This document shows, piece after piece, positions 1 through 10,765 of a stretch of DNA of 64,000 bases. Position 1 is the stretch's first letter, and the number at the start of each line of letters is the position of its first letter. The stretch covers positions 248,001-312,000 of the forward strand of contig NZ_WUEY01000003.1 in NCBI RefSeq assembly GCF_010668395.1, in the 5' to 3' direction. The notes under the pieces are model-generated. The model worked only from the letters and a program-made list of their open reading frames with translations, was not told the DNA's origin and did no database searches. The position numbers and the translations under genes are program-made. The DNA is from Martinezella lusitana. GTDB lineage: Bacteria; Pseudomonadota; Alphaproteobacteria; Rhizobiales; Rhizobiaceae.

Positions 1-326
1 GCAGCGCCGGGCGCTTTGCTGCCGCGGAACCGGAGCCGCGCGAAGGCATGCGCTCCGGCCATATGCCGGGAGCGAGAAGCCTGCCTTCGGGCGTGTTCGC
101 CACGAACGGCAAGTTCAAGTCGCTGCCCGAACTGCGCGAGACGATCGAAAAGGCCGGCATCGATCTCGATAAGCCCGTGGTGACGACCTGCGGATCCGGC
201 ATCACCGCCGCCATCATTACACTCGCGCTCGAATCCCTCGGTCACGGCAGCAACAGGCTCTATGACGGCTCCTGGTCGGAATGGGGCAGCCGGGCGGATA
301 CGCCGATCGTTACCGGTCAAGATTGA
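1..326 (+). CDS. sseA: 3-mercaptopyruvate sulfurtransferase, C-terminal part (5' end outside window)
   Basis: The reading frame is open from the first bases and ends at TGA 324-326, so this is the 3' part of a gene that starts before the window. The translated piece holds the end of a second rhodanese domain, with the active-site loop CGSGITA, close to the CG(S/T)GVTA loop that separates mercaptopyruvate sulfurtransferases from thiosulfate sulfurtransferases. The stretch GHMPGARSLP before it is the usual rhodanese substrate-proximal segment. The enzyme transfers sulfur from 3-mercaptopyruvate to thiols or cyanide in the cytoplasm. The GNAT gene follows almost directly and may be cotranscribed. 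Confidence 0.85.
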   Translation, partial: SAGRFAAAEPEPREGMRSGHMPGARSLPSGVFATNGKFKSLPELRETIEKAGIDLDKPVVTTCGSGITAAIITLALESLGHGSNRLYDGSWSEWGSRADTPIVTGQD

Positions 327-331
327 GCATC

Positions 332-895
332 GTGATCGTGAAAACGCCCTCGTCCATCAAGGTCCATATCACTCGCCTGGAAATGACCGCACCGCCCAAG
401 ACAAGCTTGCCGGTGCCGGTCAATATCCAGACCGCGATCATGCGTTCACCCGATATCCCGCTGCCGTTCTATCGCTATCTCTACCGCCAGGTGGGCTCCC
501 GCTGGCATTGGGTGGATCGCCTTCGCCTCTCCGATGAGAACTTGACGGCCACTCTTCACGATCAGCGCAACAATATCAGCGTGCTCTATGTCAACGGAGC
601 GCCGGCCGGATTCTTCGAATATTTCCGTCAGGACGAAGAGACGATCGAGCTCAGCCATTTCGGCCTCATCGAGCATGCCCTCGGCCTCGGCATCGGCAAA
701 TGGTTCCTGCTGCAGGCGCTTTACGCAATATGGACGCTCAATCCTCAGCGGATCGTGACGACCACGAACAATCTCGATCATCCGCGGGCTCTGCAGCTCT
801 ACCAGATGTTCGGCTTTTCGCCGATTTCGACCGGTGAAGGTATTGTCAGGCCACTGAGTGACAAGGAACTGCTCGAACTCGTCAAGAGAGGCTGA
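332..895 (+). CDS. GNAT family N-acetyltransferase
   Basis: This encodes about 187 residues with a GNAT fold. A typical acetyl-CoA-binding region lies around the segment LGLGIGKWFLLQA, followed by a helix and the LYQMFGF motif near the C-terminus that is common in GNAT enzymes. The acceptor substrate cannot be told from sequence. I place the start at GTG 332, six bases after the sulfurtransferase stop; GTG 338 and ATG 383 are alternatives, and none has a convincing ribosome binding site. The tight spacing suggests cotranscription with the upstream sulfurtransferase gene. Confidence 0.75.
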   Translation: MIVKTPSSIKVHITRLEMTAPPKTSLPVPVNIQTAIMRSPDIPLPFYRYLYRQVGSRWHWVDRLRLSDENLTATLHDQRNNISVLYVNGAPAGFFEYFRQDEETIELSHFGLIEHALGLGIGKWFLLQALYAIWTLNPQRIVTTTNNLDHPRALQLYQMFGFSPISTGEGIVRPLSDKELLELVKRG

Positions 896-1025
896 GGCGC
901 CGCGGCCCGCACAATTGTTCCGCGCCGTGCATAGTGGCTGACCAACGAGGCAAGACCGCAGGAATCGGGTGGTTTCCCACCCCTTGCCGGCGCATGACAT
1001 TGCAGATCTCGAAAGGAGCTTTGCC

Positions 1026-1535
1026 ATGCCTTCCATCGCTTTTGCCGCCATGCCCACGCCCGACGCCGAAGTTCTCTGGAGCGGCGGTGCGGATGCTTAT
1101 GGTCACCAAGCGGAGACCATGATCTCCGATGGCCCCGGCCATCCCTGCCGCCACTGCCTGCGCAATATCGATGCCGGCGAAGAGCTGTTCGTGTTTGCCT
1201 ATCGGCCCTTTCCGGAGTTGCAGCCCTACGCGGAGACCGGTCCGATCTTCCTGCACAAGACGCCGTGCAAGCGTTACGAGGCGGCGGAAATCCTGCCGCC
1301 GGTGCTGGCGACCAGCCGGGATTTCATCGTGCGTGGCTATGGGAAGAACGATCGCATCGTCTATGGAACCGGCGCGGTGACGCCGACCGGCGACATCGCG
1401 GTCTATGCGGCCTCACTGCTCGAACGCCCCGATATCGCCTATGTCCATGTCCGCTCGGCACGCAACAACTGCTATCAATGCCGGATCGACAAGGTAGGAG
1501 CGCCAGCATACGCGGATGCCAGCGCCTTCATCTGA
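1026..1535 (+). CDS. DUF1203 family protein
   Basis: This 169-residue cytoplasmic protein matches the DUF1203 family, whose function is unknown. Characteristic features are the Cys/His-rich segment GHPCRHCLRNI near residues 35-45, followed by GEELFVFAYRPF, and a late NNCYQCRID segment that gives a second Cys-x2-Cys. A metal or redox role is possible but is inference. The start ATG 1026 is preceded by a good AAAGGAG at about 1012-1018. The gene stands alone between the GNAT gene and the convergent alanine dehydrogenase gene. Confidence 0.75.
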   Translation: MPSIAFAAMPTPDAEVLWSGGADAYGHQAETMISDGPGHPCRHCLRNIDAGEELFVFAYRPFPELQPYAETGPIFLHKTPCKRYEAAEILPPVLATSRDFIVRGYGKNDRIVYGTGAVTPTGDIAVYAASLLERPDIAYVHVRSARNNCYQCRIDKVGAPAYADASAFI

Positions 1536-1552
1536 GGTGCGCGCGACAGGCT

Positions 1553-2671
<1,119 letters not shown>

Positions 2672-2822
2672 TTCACTCCTCCTCGAATGCTTGTTCGTCT
2701 GCATTCTCTCCGGCTGAAATCAGACCACCTCCGCCCCGCAATGTCCTTGCAAAGACAATTTGCGCTGCAGTCATTTTTCGTGATTTATTGCGCGGACACG
2801 CGTTTTTTCGAAAGATCTTCGA

Positions 2823-3284
2823 ATGTCCGACCTCGACGCCATCGATCATTCGATTCTGCGGATGCTGCAGCAGAATGCCAGGATCACCAATGCGGAACTG
2901 GCCGAGAAAGTCGGCCTGTCCCCCTCGGCCTGCTCCCGCCGGCTCGATATCCTTGAAAAGAGCGGGGTCATCGACGGCTATCACGCGCATCTGTCGCACA
3001 AGGCGTTGAACTACAAGATGATCGCCATCGTGCACATTTCGCTATCCGGCCAGTTCGCCAAGACGCTGTCGGAATTCGAAACGGCGGTGAAACGCTGTCC
3101 GAACGTGCTCGGCTGCTACCTCATGTCGGGCGAATACGACTACATATTGCGCGTCGCCGCGCGGGATCTCGAGGACTACGAGCGCATCCATCGCGATTGG
3201 CTCTCGGCCCTGCCCCATGTCGTGAAGATCAATTCCAGCTTTGCGCTTCGCGAAATCATCGACCGGCCGAATGTCGGCTTGTGA
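2823..3284 (+). CDS. Lrp/AsnC family transcriptional regulator, probable ald regulator
   Basis: This 153-residue protein has an N-terminal helix-turn-helix (residues 5-50, including ITNAELAEKVGLSPSACSRR) and a C-terminal RAM ligand-binding domain with the GEYDYILRV strand typical of Lrp/AsnC regulators. It is divergent from ald with a 151-bp shared promoter region, the arrangement of AldR/Lrp-like activators that respond to alanine. Control of ald is inferred from position. The shared region is AT-rich at 2760-2820, but I could not assign a clear operator. Confidence 0.88.
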   Translation: MSDLDAIDHSILRMLQQNARITNAELAEKVGLSPSACSRRLDILEKSGVIDGYHAHLSHKALNYKMIAIVHISLSGQFAKTLSEFETAVKRCPNVLGCYLMSGEYDYILRVAARDLEDYERIHRDWLSALPHVVKINSSFALREIIDRPNVGL

Positions 3285-3290
3285 GGATTT

Positions 3291-4103
3291 TCAGCGCAGG
3301 TCCAAAAGCAACGGGCGATGATCCGACACTTCGGGCGCGGCGACGGGATCGAAGCGGACGACTTCGACATTCGGCGTCACCAGCATGTAGTCGGCGAAAC
3401 GGGGCTGCTTTCGGTAGTGAGACGTGCGCGTGTCGTCATGCCCCCGTGAAGTGACAAGATCGATAAGCTCCAGGCTGGCGAGGATTTCGAACGTCTCGCT
3501 GCCGGGCAGCACGTTGAAATCGCCGCAGACGACCAGCCGGTCGCCGTCCTGCTTCACCTGGCGGATAAGTTCCACAAGCGCATTCGCCTGATGGCGGCGC
3601 GCGGGCGTGTCGCCCTTGCCTCCCAGGTCACGCAGGCCATGCATGTGGGCGATGGTGACGGGATAAACGTGCCGATAATCGAACAGGCGGATGCAATGGG
3701 CGTTGCGCGAGCGCGGATGCGGCCCGTAGCCATCGGCGGAGAATTCACCATGAACGAAACCGGCAGCCTGGCCGATGACCGGACAGGTTCTGCGCACGAA
3801 GGTCGCCAGTCCGAATTCCGAGTCGAACCGCCGGTCGCCGTCGAAGAGGTCGCCCCGTGCGACGGGAAGAAAGAAGGCATCGTAAGCCGGCAAAGCAGCC
3901 TTCAGTTCCTCGAAAAGACTGGCGCGCTGCGGAAGCTCGACACCATGATCGCGGTAGACCAGCCATCCGGCATCGGCATCATGCATGCGAACCACCTCCT
4001 GCAGGCACAGAACATCCGCATCGACATCGGCGAGATAGGGGATCAAAGGCTCATGCAGCCGGCCGCCCCATGCATTCAAGGAAACGATACGCAAATTCTG
4101 CAC
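3291..4103 (-). CDS. endonuclease/exonuclease/phosphatase family protein
   Basis: This 270-residue protein has the whole metal-dependent EEP fold: SLNAWGG (metal/phosphate Asn) at residues 8-14, the metal-binding Glu in CLQEVV near 36, a central His-containing THMHGL-like segment (AHMHGLRDLGG), GDFNVLP with catalytic Asp and Asn, and the final SDHRPLLLDL. No signal peptide is seen, so it is probably cytoplasmic. Family members include DNases, sphingomyelinases and phosphodiesterases, so the substrate cannot be named. It is convergent with the Lrp gene, with six bases between the stops. Confidence 0.8.
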   Translation of the reverse strand: MQNLRIVSLNAWGGRLHEPLIPYLADVDADVLCLQEVVRMHDADAGWLVYRDHGVELPQRASLFEELKAALPAYDAFFLPVARGDLFDGDRRFDSEFGLATFVRRTCPVIGQAAGFVHGEFSADGYGPHPRSRNAHCIRLFDYRHVYPVTIAHMHGLRDLGGKGDTPARRHQANALVELIRQVKQDGDRLVVCGDFNVLPGSETFEILASLELIDLVTSRGHDDTRTSHYRKQPRFADYMLVTPNVEVVRFDPVAAPEVSDHRPLLLDLR

Positions 4104-4306
4104 CCTTCAATAGTCACAGAGCCAAGCCACACGTCGCTCGCCGGGACGCACGACACAAGCAAAAACCGGCGATCCTCCGATTGCGTATACCGATCATGGT
4201 GTCGATTCGAGACGCCAGACTACAATTTTAGCGATCATGCTAAGCATCTCTCAATGCACATCTGCTATCCAAAAACGGAAAAAGATGCGCAAGCTGGGAT
4301 ATCACC

Positions 4307-4666
4307 ATGCAACACTTTTCGAAATCTGTGTTCCAAGGCAATCTGAAAATCAAGTCGCGAGGCTCCTCCCGCCATCACGCCCGGCTGATGGGACAGGTCC
4401 GATATTTCACCAAGCTCGTCACGGGTCGCGTGGTCGATATCTCCACGAACGGTATTGCCCTCGACCTTCAGGCGCCGCTCTATGCCGCCGCGGGAAGCAA
4501 GGTTCGCATCGAATGCGACGATATCGGCTTGCTGGATGGGTTCGTGCGCTGGGCCCATAATGGCCGCATCGGCATCGAGTTCGATCGATCCTCCAACGCC
4601 TCGGCAAAGGTCGCGTCCTATTTCCGCTTTTTCCACAAGGACATAAAGCCGGTTCTCAAACGTTGA
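4307..4666 (+). CDS. PilZ domain protein (probable c-di-GMP receptor)
   Basis: This 119-residue single-domain protein carries both c-di-GMP-binding motifs of PilZ: RxxxR in SSRHHAR (around residues 22-26) and DxSxxG in VDISTNGIAL (around 43-50). The retained motifs suggest real c-di-GMP binding, so it may act as a stand-alone adaptor for motility, adhesion or polysaccharide synthesis; the target is unknown. The start codon ATG 4307 fits the beginning of similarity. It is divergent from the EEP gene across about 200 bp. Confidence 0.8.
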   Translation: MQHFSKSVFQGNLKIKSRGSSRHHARLMGQVRYFTKLVTGRVVDISTNGIALDLQAPLYAAAGSKVRIECDDIGLLDGFVRWAHNGRIGIEFDRSSNASAKVASYFRFFHKDIKPVLKR

Positions 4667-4799
4667 TCGAATGCCGGCGCATGTCGGCTCGATCCACAAT
4701 AAGCTTGTCACATAACTGGTGCACACCTTCAAAAATCGTCCTAATCTCCCGCCCGCAAGAGATTGATGAACGACAGCCCCATCGTTGAAGGAGTGTTCC

Positions 4800-6788
<1,989 letters not shown>

Positions 6789-6802
6789 TCGCGACGGCAA
6801 TC

Positions 6803-6834
6803 GTCCTCTCCCCGTTTCGGGGAGAGGACTTTTT
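6803..6834. terminator. rho-independent terminator between cpdB and the lysR gene
   Basis: An 11-bp GC-rich perfect stem (GTCCTCTCCCC, 6803-6813, with GGGGAGAGGAC, 6819-6829) has a five-base loop and is followed by TTTTT. It ends cpdB and sits directly against the stop of the convergent lysR-type gene. Confidence 0.85.
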
Positions 6835-7802
6835 CATTCGGCGGCCAGCCGCTTGTCGCCTGGCAGGAATATCTCGACAGCCGCCTTGAAGTCTTCCTGA
6901 TTCGGGCATCGCGAGAGGCGGGAGCGGAAGGCCTCGATCATCCAGGCCGCGGCCGGACCGGGAGGGTTATCGACCTTGCGGACCGCGTAGATCGGATATT
7001 CGCTCTGATCGTATGCCTCGAGATCCAAAGGCACCAACCGCCCCTTCTGCAAATCCTCCATGATGAACGAGGCCGGCAGGCCGCCCCAGCCAAGCCCGCC
7101 CCGGATCAGCTGATGCTTGGTGGCGATATCGCTGACGCGCCAGGTCTTATAGGAGAGGACGTTGAAATCCTTGCCGTTCGTCAGGCTGGAGGCATCCGTG
7201 ACGACGAGCTGAACCTCCTCGCGCACATCGGCAAGCGTCAACGGCCTTCCCATCTGGGCAAGAGGATGGGTGGGCGTGGCAACCGGCATCATAAAGGAGT
7301 GACCGATGCGCTCGATGACCAAGGCGTCGTCCTGCTTCACCACGGAACCGCCAATGCCGATCGTCGACTTGCCGCTGGAGACAAGCTCCATCATCGTGCC
7401 TAGTTCGCCCGTATCGAGCCGCAGCGAGACATAAGGAAAGCGATCGCGAAATTCGCGCAGCACGTCGACGGTCGCATGCACCGGCACCATGACGCTGATC
7501 GCCACGGCCACCTCGGCCTCGAGCCCGGTCTTCAATCCCTTTACCCTGGCGCGCATGACCTGCAGATCGGAAAGGATGCGGCGCGCATCCTCCAGCATCA
7601 CCCTGCCCGCATCCGTGAGTTTCGGCTGGCGCGAACCCGAACGCTCGAACAGCGGCATTTCGAGCTGGGCTTCCAGATTGGCGATCGTATAGCTGATGAC
7701 CGACTGAGCACGATTGAGCGTGCGCGAAGCGGCGGAAAAACTGCCTGATTCAGCAACGGTCAGAAAAACCTGCAACTGATCGAGGGTGGGATTGGGGAGC
7801 AT
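6834..7802 (-). CDS. LysR family transcriptional regulator
   Basis: This 322-residue protein has a classic LysR N-terminal HTH (LDQLQVFLTVAESGSFSAAS, then ARTLN-like and SVISYTIANLE) and a C-terminal periplasmic-binding-like effector domain from about residue 90. It is divergent from the azoreductase gene at 7939, so it is probably its regulator and senses an electrophile or quinone; that is inference from position. The intergenic region has a CTATCGA/TCGATAG inverted repeat that could be its operator. Confidence 0.88.
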   Translation of the reverse strand: MLPNPTLDQLQVFLTVAESGSFSAASRTLNRAQSVISYTIANLEAQLEMPLFERSGSRQPKLTDAGRVMLEDARRILSDLQVMRARVKGLKTGLEAEVAVAISVMVPVHATVDVLREFRDRFPYVSLRLDTGELGTMMELVSSGKSTIGIGGSVVKQDDALVIERIGHSFMMPVATPTHPLAQMGRPLTLADVREEVQLVVTDASSLTNGKDFNVLSYKTWRVSDIATKHQLIRGGLGWGGLPASFIMEDLQKGRLVPLDLEAYDQSEYPIYAVRKVDNPPGPAAAWMIEAFRSRLSRCPNQEDFKAAVEIFLPGDKRLAAE

Positions 7803-7814
7803 CTTCCATCCATT

Positions 7815-7858
7815 CTATCGATAATTCCAATCCATATTATCACAGTTTTTCTCGATAG
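7815..7858. promoter_or_regulatory. inverted repeat between lysR-type gene and azoreductase gene, candidate operator
   Basis: CTATCGA (7815-7821) and its exact reverse complement TCGATAG (7852-7858) lie 30 bases apart in an AT-rich stretch between the two divergent starts. Paired half-sites near the shared promoter are typical for LysR regulators. The assignment is inference. Confidence 0.4.
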
Positions 7859-7938
7859 CACTGAGGACTTATCTATTGAACCGAACGTGATCGGACTCTC
7901 CCAGCCGATTTCGCAACCCATTGAAAAGGAAAACGGAT

Positions 7939-8553
7939 ATGTCCTCCATTCTGCTTCTGACCTCCAGCCCGCGCGCGGATTCGCTCTCCACCAAGATCGC
8001 CACCGAACTTGCCGAGAAGATCAAGGCCAACAACCCGGGCAAGACGCTCGTTCATCGCGACCTCGCAGCCGATAACCTGCCGCATATTGACGGCCCCTTC
8101 ACCGCCGCCATCCGCACGCCCGCCGACGCCCGCACGCCCGAGCAGCAGGAGCTCGTGAAGGTTTCCGACGCACTCGTCGACGAACTGCTGGCAGCCGACA
8201 CGCTGGTCATCGGCACCGGCCTCATCAACTTCAACATCTATTCCTCGCTGAAGACCTGGATCGACAACATCGCTCGCGCCGGCCGCACCTTCACCTACAC
8301 GGAAACCGGCCCGAAGGGTCTGGCCAGCGGCAAGAAGGCCTATATCGTCCTCGCCTCCGGCGGCGTCTATTCCGAAGGCCCGGCTGCTCCGCTGAACCAT
8401 GCCGTTCCCTACCTCAAGTCGGTTCTCGCCTTCATCGGCATCACCGATGTCGAGACCGTCTACATCGAAGGCGTCGCTTTCGGCCCGGAAGCTGCCGAGA
8501 AGGCAATCGGCGCTGCCCAGGCCCGCGCCTCCGAGCTAGCGCTCGCCGCCTAA
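7939..8553 (+). CDS. azoR: FMN-dependent NADH-azoreductase
   Basis: This 204-residue flavodoxin-fold enzyme reduces azo compounds and quinones with NADH. It shows the N-terminal SSPRADSLSTKI phosphate-binding loop, the NFNIYSSLKTWIDNIARAG segment common to AzoR/AcpD proteins (FMN contacts), and a VLASGGVYSEGPA loop. The start ATG 7939 has AAAAGGA at 7925-7930; a TTG at 7921 is in frame but overlaps this site. It is divergent from a LysR gene and probably regulated by it. A terminator with a 9-bp stem follows. Confidence 0.92.
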   Translation: MSSILLLTSSPRADSLSTKIATELAEKIKANNPGKTLVHRDLAADNLPHIDGPFTAAIRTPADARTPEQQELVKVSDALVDELLAADTLVIGTGLINFNIYSSLKTWIDNIARAGRTFTYTETGPKGLASGKKAYIVLASGGVYSEGPAAPLNHAVPYLKSVLAFIGITDVETVYIEGVAFGPEAAEKAIGAAQARASELALAA

Positions 8554-8578
8554 TCGACTGCAGTCCTCAGACACCGAT

Positions 8579-8610
8579 AGCGGCCGGCTTCAACCGGCCG
8601 CTTTTATTTT
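8579..8610. terminator. rho-independent terminator after azoR, shared with the convergent tetR gene
   Basis: A perfect 9-bp stem AGCGGCCGG/CCGGCCGCT with loop CTTCAA is followed by TTTATTTT. The T-rich part runs into the stop of the convergent TetR-type gene. Confidence 0.85.
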
Positions 8611-9185
8611 GCCTGCGGCATCTCCTTGATGAACAGCTTCACGGTCTCCAGAATCTCATCGGAGAGAGCCTCGTCATTCGCCACGCGCGCGAGGCCGAGC
8701 GCCCCGGTCATCAGGCAGGAGGCGATGATCGCCTTCCGCCTTGCTTCCTCCGTCTCCGGTTGCGGCATGCGCGCCGCCATGGAAGCAAAGTTCCTTCGCA
8801 GCCCTTCCGTCGCGACGGCGCGGACCGCATCGCTGCTGCGCGCCATATCGGCCGTCAACGCCGCATAGGCACAGCCCTCGCCGCAGTGATCGCGGTGGCG
8901 CTCGCTGAGATAGTTATCGATATAGTCATTCAGCGGCACGCTTTCCGGATCGATCCCCCTGTCCTCCTGCTGCTGCCGCCAGGATCCGATCGCGGTTTCC
9001 ATGGCTTCCGCCACGAGTTCGTCGCGGGAGGCGAAATGCTTGTAGAATCCCCCGACGGTCAAACCCGCCTCCTTCATCAGATCGGCGACACCGATCCCCT
9101 CCAATCCCTCCTCGCGCAGACGCTTGGCGGCGAGCGTCACGATGCGTTCGTGCGTCTTCTGCTTCTCGATTTGCGAACGGCCCAT
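8604..9185 (-). CDS. TetR/AcrR family transcriptional regulator
   Basis: This 193-residue repressor has an N-terminal TetR HTH with the signature GLTVGGFYKHFASRDEL at about residues 37-53, and a C-terminal helical ligand domain. I choose ATG 9185 because AAAGGA lies at the right distance and MGRSQIEKQKTHERI is the usual start of this group; a longer frame to 9230 would run into the operator region. It is divergent from a short-chain dehydrogenase gene, and the shared 105-bp region carries two copies of a palindromic motif. Autoregulation and repression of the SDR gene are likely. Confidence 0.9.
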   Translation of the reverse strand: MGRSQIEKQKTHERIVTLAAKRLREEGLEGIGVADLMKEAGLTVGGFYKHFASRDELVAEAMETAIGSWRQQQEDRGIDPESVPLNDYIDNYLSERHRDHCGEGCAYAALTADMARSSDAVRAVATEGLRRNFASMAARMPQPETEEARRKAIIASCLMTGALGLARVANDEALSDEILETVKLFIKEMPQAK

Positions 9186-9217
9186 CGAAAATCCTTTCGT
9201 GCCCGGCTTGACAAAAT

Positions 9218-9257
9218 GGATTACGATCATAATCCTTATAGATAACGATCATAATCC
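9218..9257. promoter_or_regulatory. duplicated palindromic operator between tetR and SDR genes
   Basis: The 18-bp near-palindrome GGATTACGATCATAATCC (9218-9235) is followed by a second copy of its ACGATCATAATCC part at 9245-9257. The direct repeat period is 22 bp, about two helical turns. This is the expected layout of a TetR operator that binds two dimers on the same face. The ligand is unknown. Confidence 0.65.
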
Positions 9258-9290
9258 AGATCGTGACAAAAGCCAACAGGAGCAACGAAC

Positions 9291-10067
9291 ATGCGTCTCA
9301 AGAACAAGGTCGCCCTCATCACCGGCGGAAACAGCGGCATCGGGCTGGCCACGGCCCGGCTCTTCCTCGCCGAAGGTGCGAAGGTCGCCATCACCGGCCG
9401 CAACGCGAAGACGCTGGCTGCGGCAGCCGAGAAGCTCGGCGGCGACGTGCTGGCGCTGCAAGCCGACACGACAGACATTCCAGCCATGGAGAAGGCGTTT
9501 GCCGAAGCTGCGGAAAAGCTTGGGAAATTCGACATCGTCTTCGCCAATGCCGGGATCGGCGGCGAAACCCCGGTCGGCAAAACGACGCTCGAACAGTTCG
9601 AATCCATCGTACGCATCAATTTTACCGGCGTCTTCTTCACGGTGCAGGCCGCCCTGCCATATCTGAACGACGATGGCTCGGTGATCCTGAATGGCTCGGT
9701 TCACGCCGTACTCGGCATTCCCGGTTACTCGGCCTATGCCGGCACGAAGGGCGCCGTTCGCGCCATGACCCGCAACCTGGCGTCCGAGCTTGCGCCGCGC
9801 GGCATACGCGTCAATCAGGTCACGCCTGGCGCCACGAAGACGCCGATCTGGGACTCGCGGGCAGCGACGCCGGAAGCCATGGACGCTCTGGAAGCCCGTT
9901 TCGGCGGATTGAGCCCGCTCGGCCGCATGAGTGAAGCCGAAGAGATCGCCAATGCCGCGCTTTTCTTCGCCTCCGACGATTCCGCCAATGTCACGGCGAT
10001 CGAAATCACCGTCGACGGCGGGGCCGTCAATGCGCCGTCGGGCGCCAAGATATTCCGCACGGCTTAA
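9291..10067 (+). CDS. SDR family oxidoreductase
   Basis: This 258-residue classical short-chain dehydrogenase has the cofactor motif TGGNSGIG (residues 11-18), the FANAG-type NAG motif (DIVFANAGIGG), the catalytic Ser in NGSVHA, and the YxxxK motif YAGTK. R37/N38-type residues after the second strand (TGRNAKT) point to NADP preference. The substrate is unknown. An AGGAG precedes ATG 9291. Divergence from a TetR gene with duplicated operators suggests induction by a small xenobiotic or metabolite. A GCCGCCAG/CTGGCGGC hairpin lies 60 bases after the stop. Confidence 0.9.
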   Translation: MRLKNKVALITGGNSGIGLATARLFLAEGAKVAITGRNAKTLAAAAEKLGGDVLALQADTTDIPAMEKAFAEAAEKLGKFDIVFANAGIGGETPVGKTTLEQFESIVRINFTGVFFTVQAALPYLNDDGSVILNGSVHAVLGIPGYSAYAGTKGAVRAMTRNLASELAPRGIRVNQVTPGATKTPIWDSRAATPEAMDALEARFGGLSPLGRMSEAEEIANAALFFASDDSANVTAIEITVDGGAVNAPSGAKIFRTA

Positions 10068-10121
10068 ACCGATGACGCCGGCAGCCGCATCCTGATGCGG
10101 ACCAGCGTCTCGACCACACGA

Positions 10122-10160
10122 AAAAGCCGCCAGAAGCACGATGCAGCTGGCGGCCTTCCT
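10122..10160 (+). terminator. terminator-like hairpin after the SDR gene
   Basis: The arms AAGCCGCCAG and CTGGCGGCCTT flank a 13-base loop. No clean T-run follows on the plus strand, but a run of A precedes it, so it may also act on the minus strand. It is a moderate candidate. Confidence 0.45.
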
Positions 10161-10389
10161 GTACGGGAACACACCGCCTATCCGCGGGCCTTCCGGCTAT
10201 GAGGATCATGGATGGAGTTCGATGTGCACGCCTATCCGGCATGGCCCTTCATGAAGCGGGCCTTGACGCGACCTGCTGTTCCGGCAGCCCTCGAACGGGA
10301 AAGCATAACGCCCTCGTCTCTTTCACGAAAACACGATCACCCGTGAAAGAAGACAGGACCTCGGGGAAGAATTGAAAATTGGCGCGATA
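10161..10389. other. gene-free stretch with one inverted repeat
   Basis: No coding sequence is supported here. A 9-bp inverted repeat TCTTTCACG (10319-10327) / CGTGAAAGA (10342-10350) with a 14-base loop lies downstream of the minus-strand HlyU-family gene and could be its weak terminator. Nothing else is recognised. Confidence 0.4.
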
Positions 10390-10728
10390 TCAGACCTGGC
10401 GGGTCTTTTCGCCATCGCCGAACAGCGATGCACCATTCTGATCGATGATCTGCTGCGCCTTGCGGAAGGTCGATTCCACGGCATCGTCCGACGAGCTGAA
10501 AACATCGGCGCGAATGAAGTTGCGCACCAGAATCTCGCCGTTCACATCCTTCTCGATCCGGCCCATGAGGCGGAACTGGTTGCCCTCGCGCTGCGGCGTC
10601 GCATGGATCGTGCAGCCGGCATGCACCTGCGGCTCGACGCTTACCGTGGAGCCGCCGGACTTTTCGGTGTTCGCCTGCGATGCGCCGCCGGTGAAGATCG
10701 AGATGATATTTGAGAATAACGAAGCCAT
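10390..10728 (-). CDS. HlyU family protein
   Basis: This 112-residue protein resembles the HlyU family. A short N-terminal segment is followed by a domain with the pattern VHAGCTIHATPQREGNQFRL, a central GRIEKDVNGE turn, NFIRADVFSS and a terminal helix RKAQQIIDQNGASLFGDG. HlyU was named as a regulator of haemolysin in Vibrio, but that protein is an ArsR type; the function of the rhizobial HlyU-family proteins is not established. The gene starts 37 bases after the threonine deaminase stop on the same strand and may be cotranscribed with it. Confidence 0.7.
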   Translation of the reverse strand: MASLFSNIISIFTGGASQANTEKSGGSTVSVEPQVHAGCTIHATPQREGNQFRLMGRIEKDVNGEILVRNFIRADVFSSSDDAVESTFRKAQQIIDQNGASLFGDGEKTRQV

Positions 10729-10765
10729 GGATCGCCTTTAGCATGAAGGTTGCGGGGTCGCAAAG

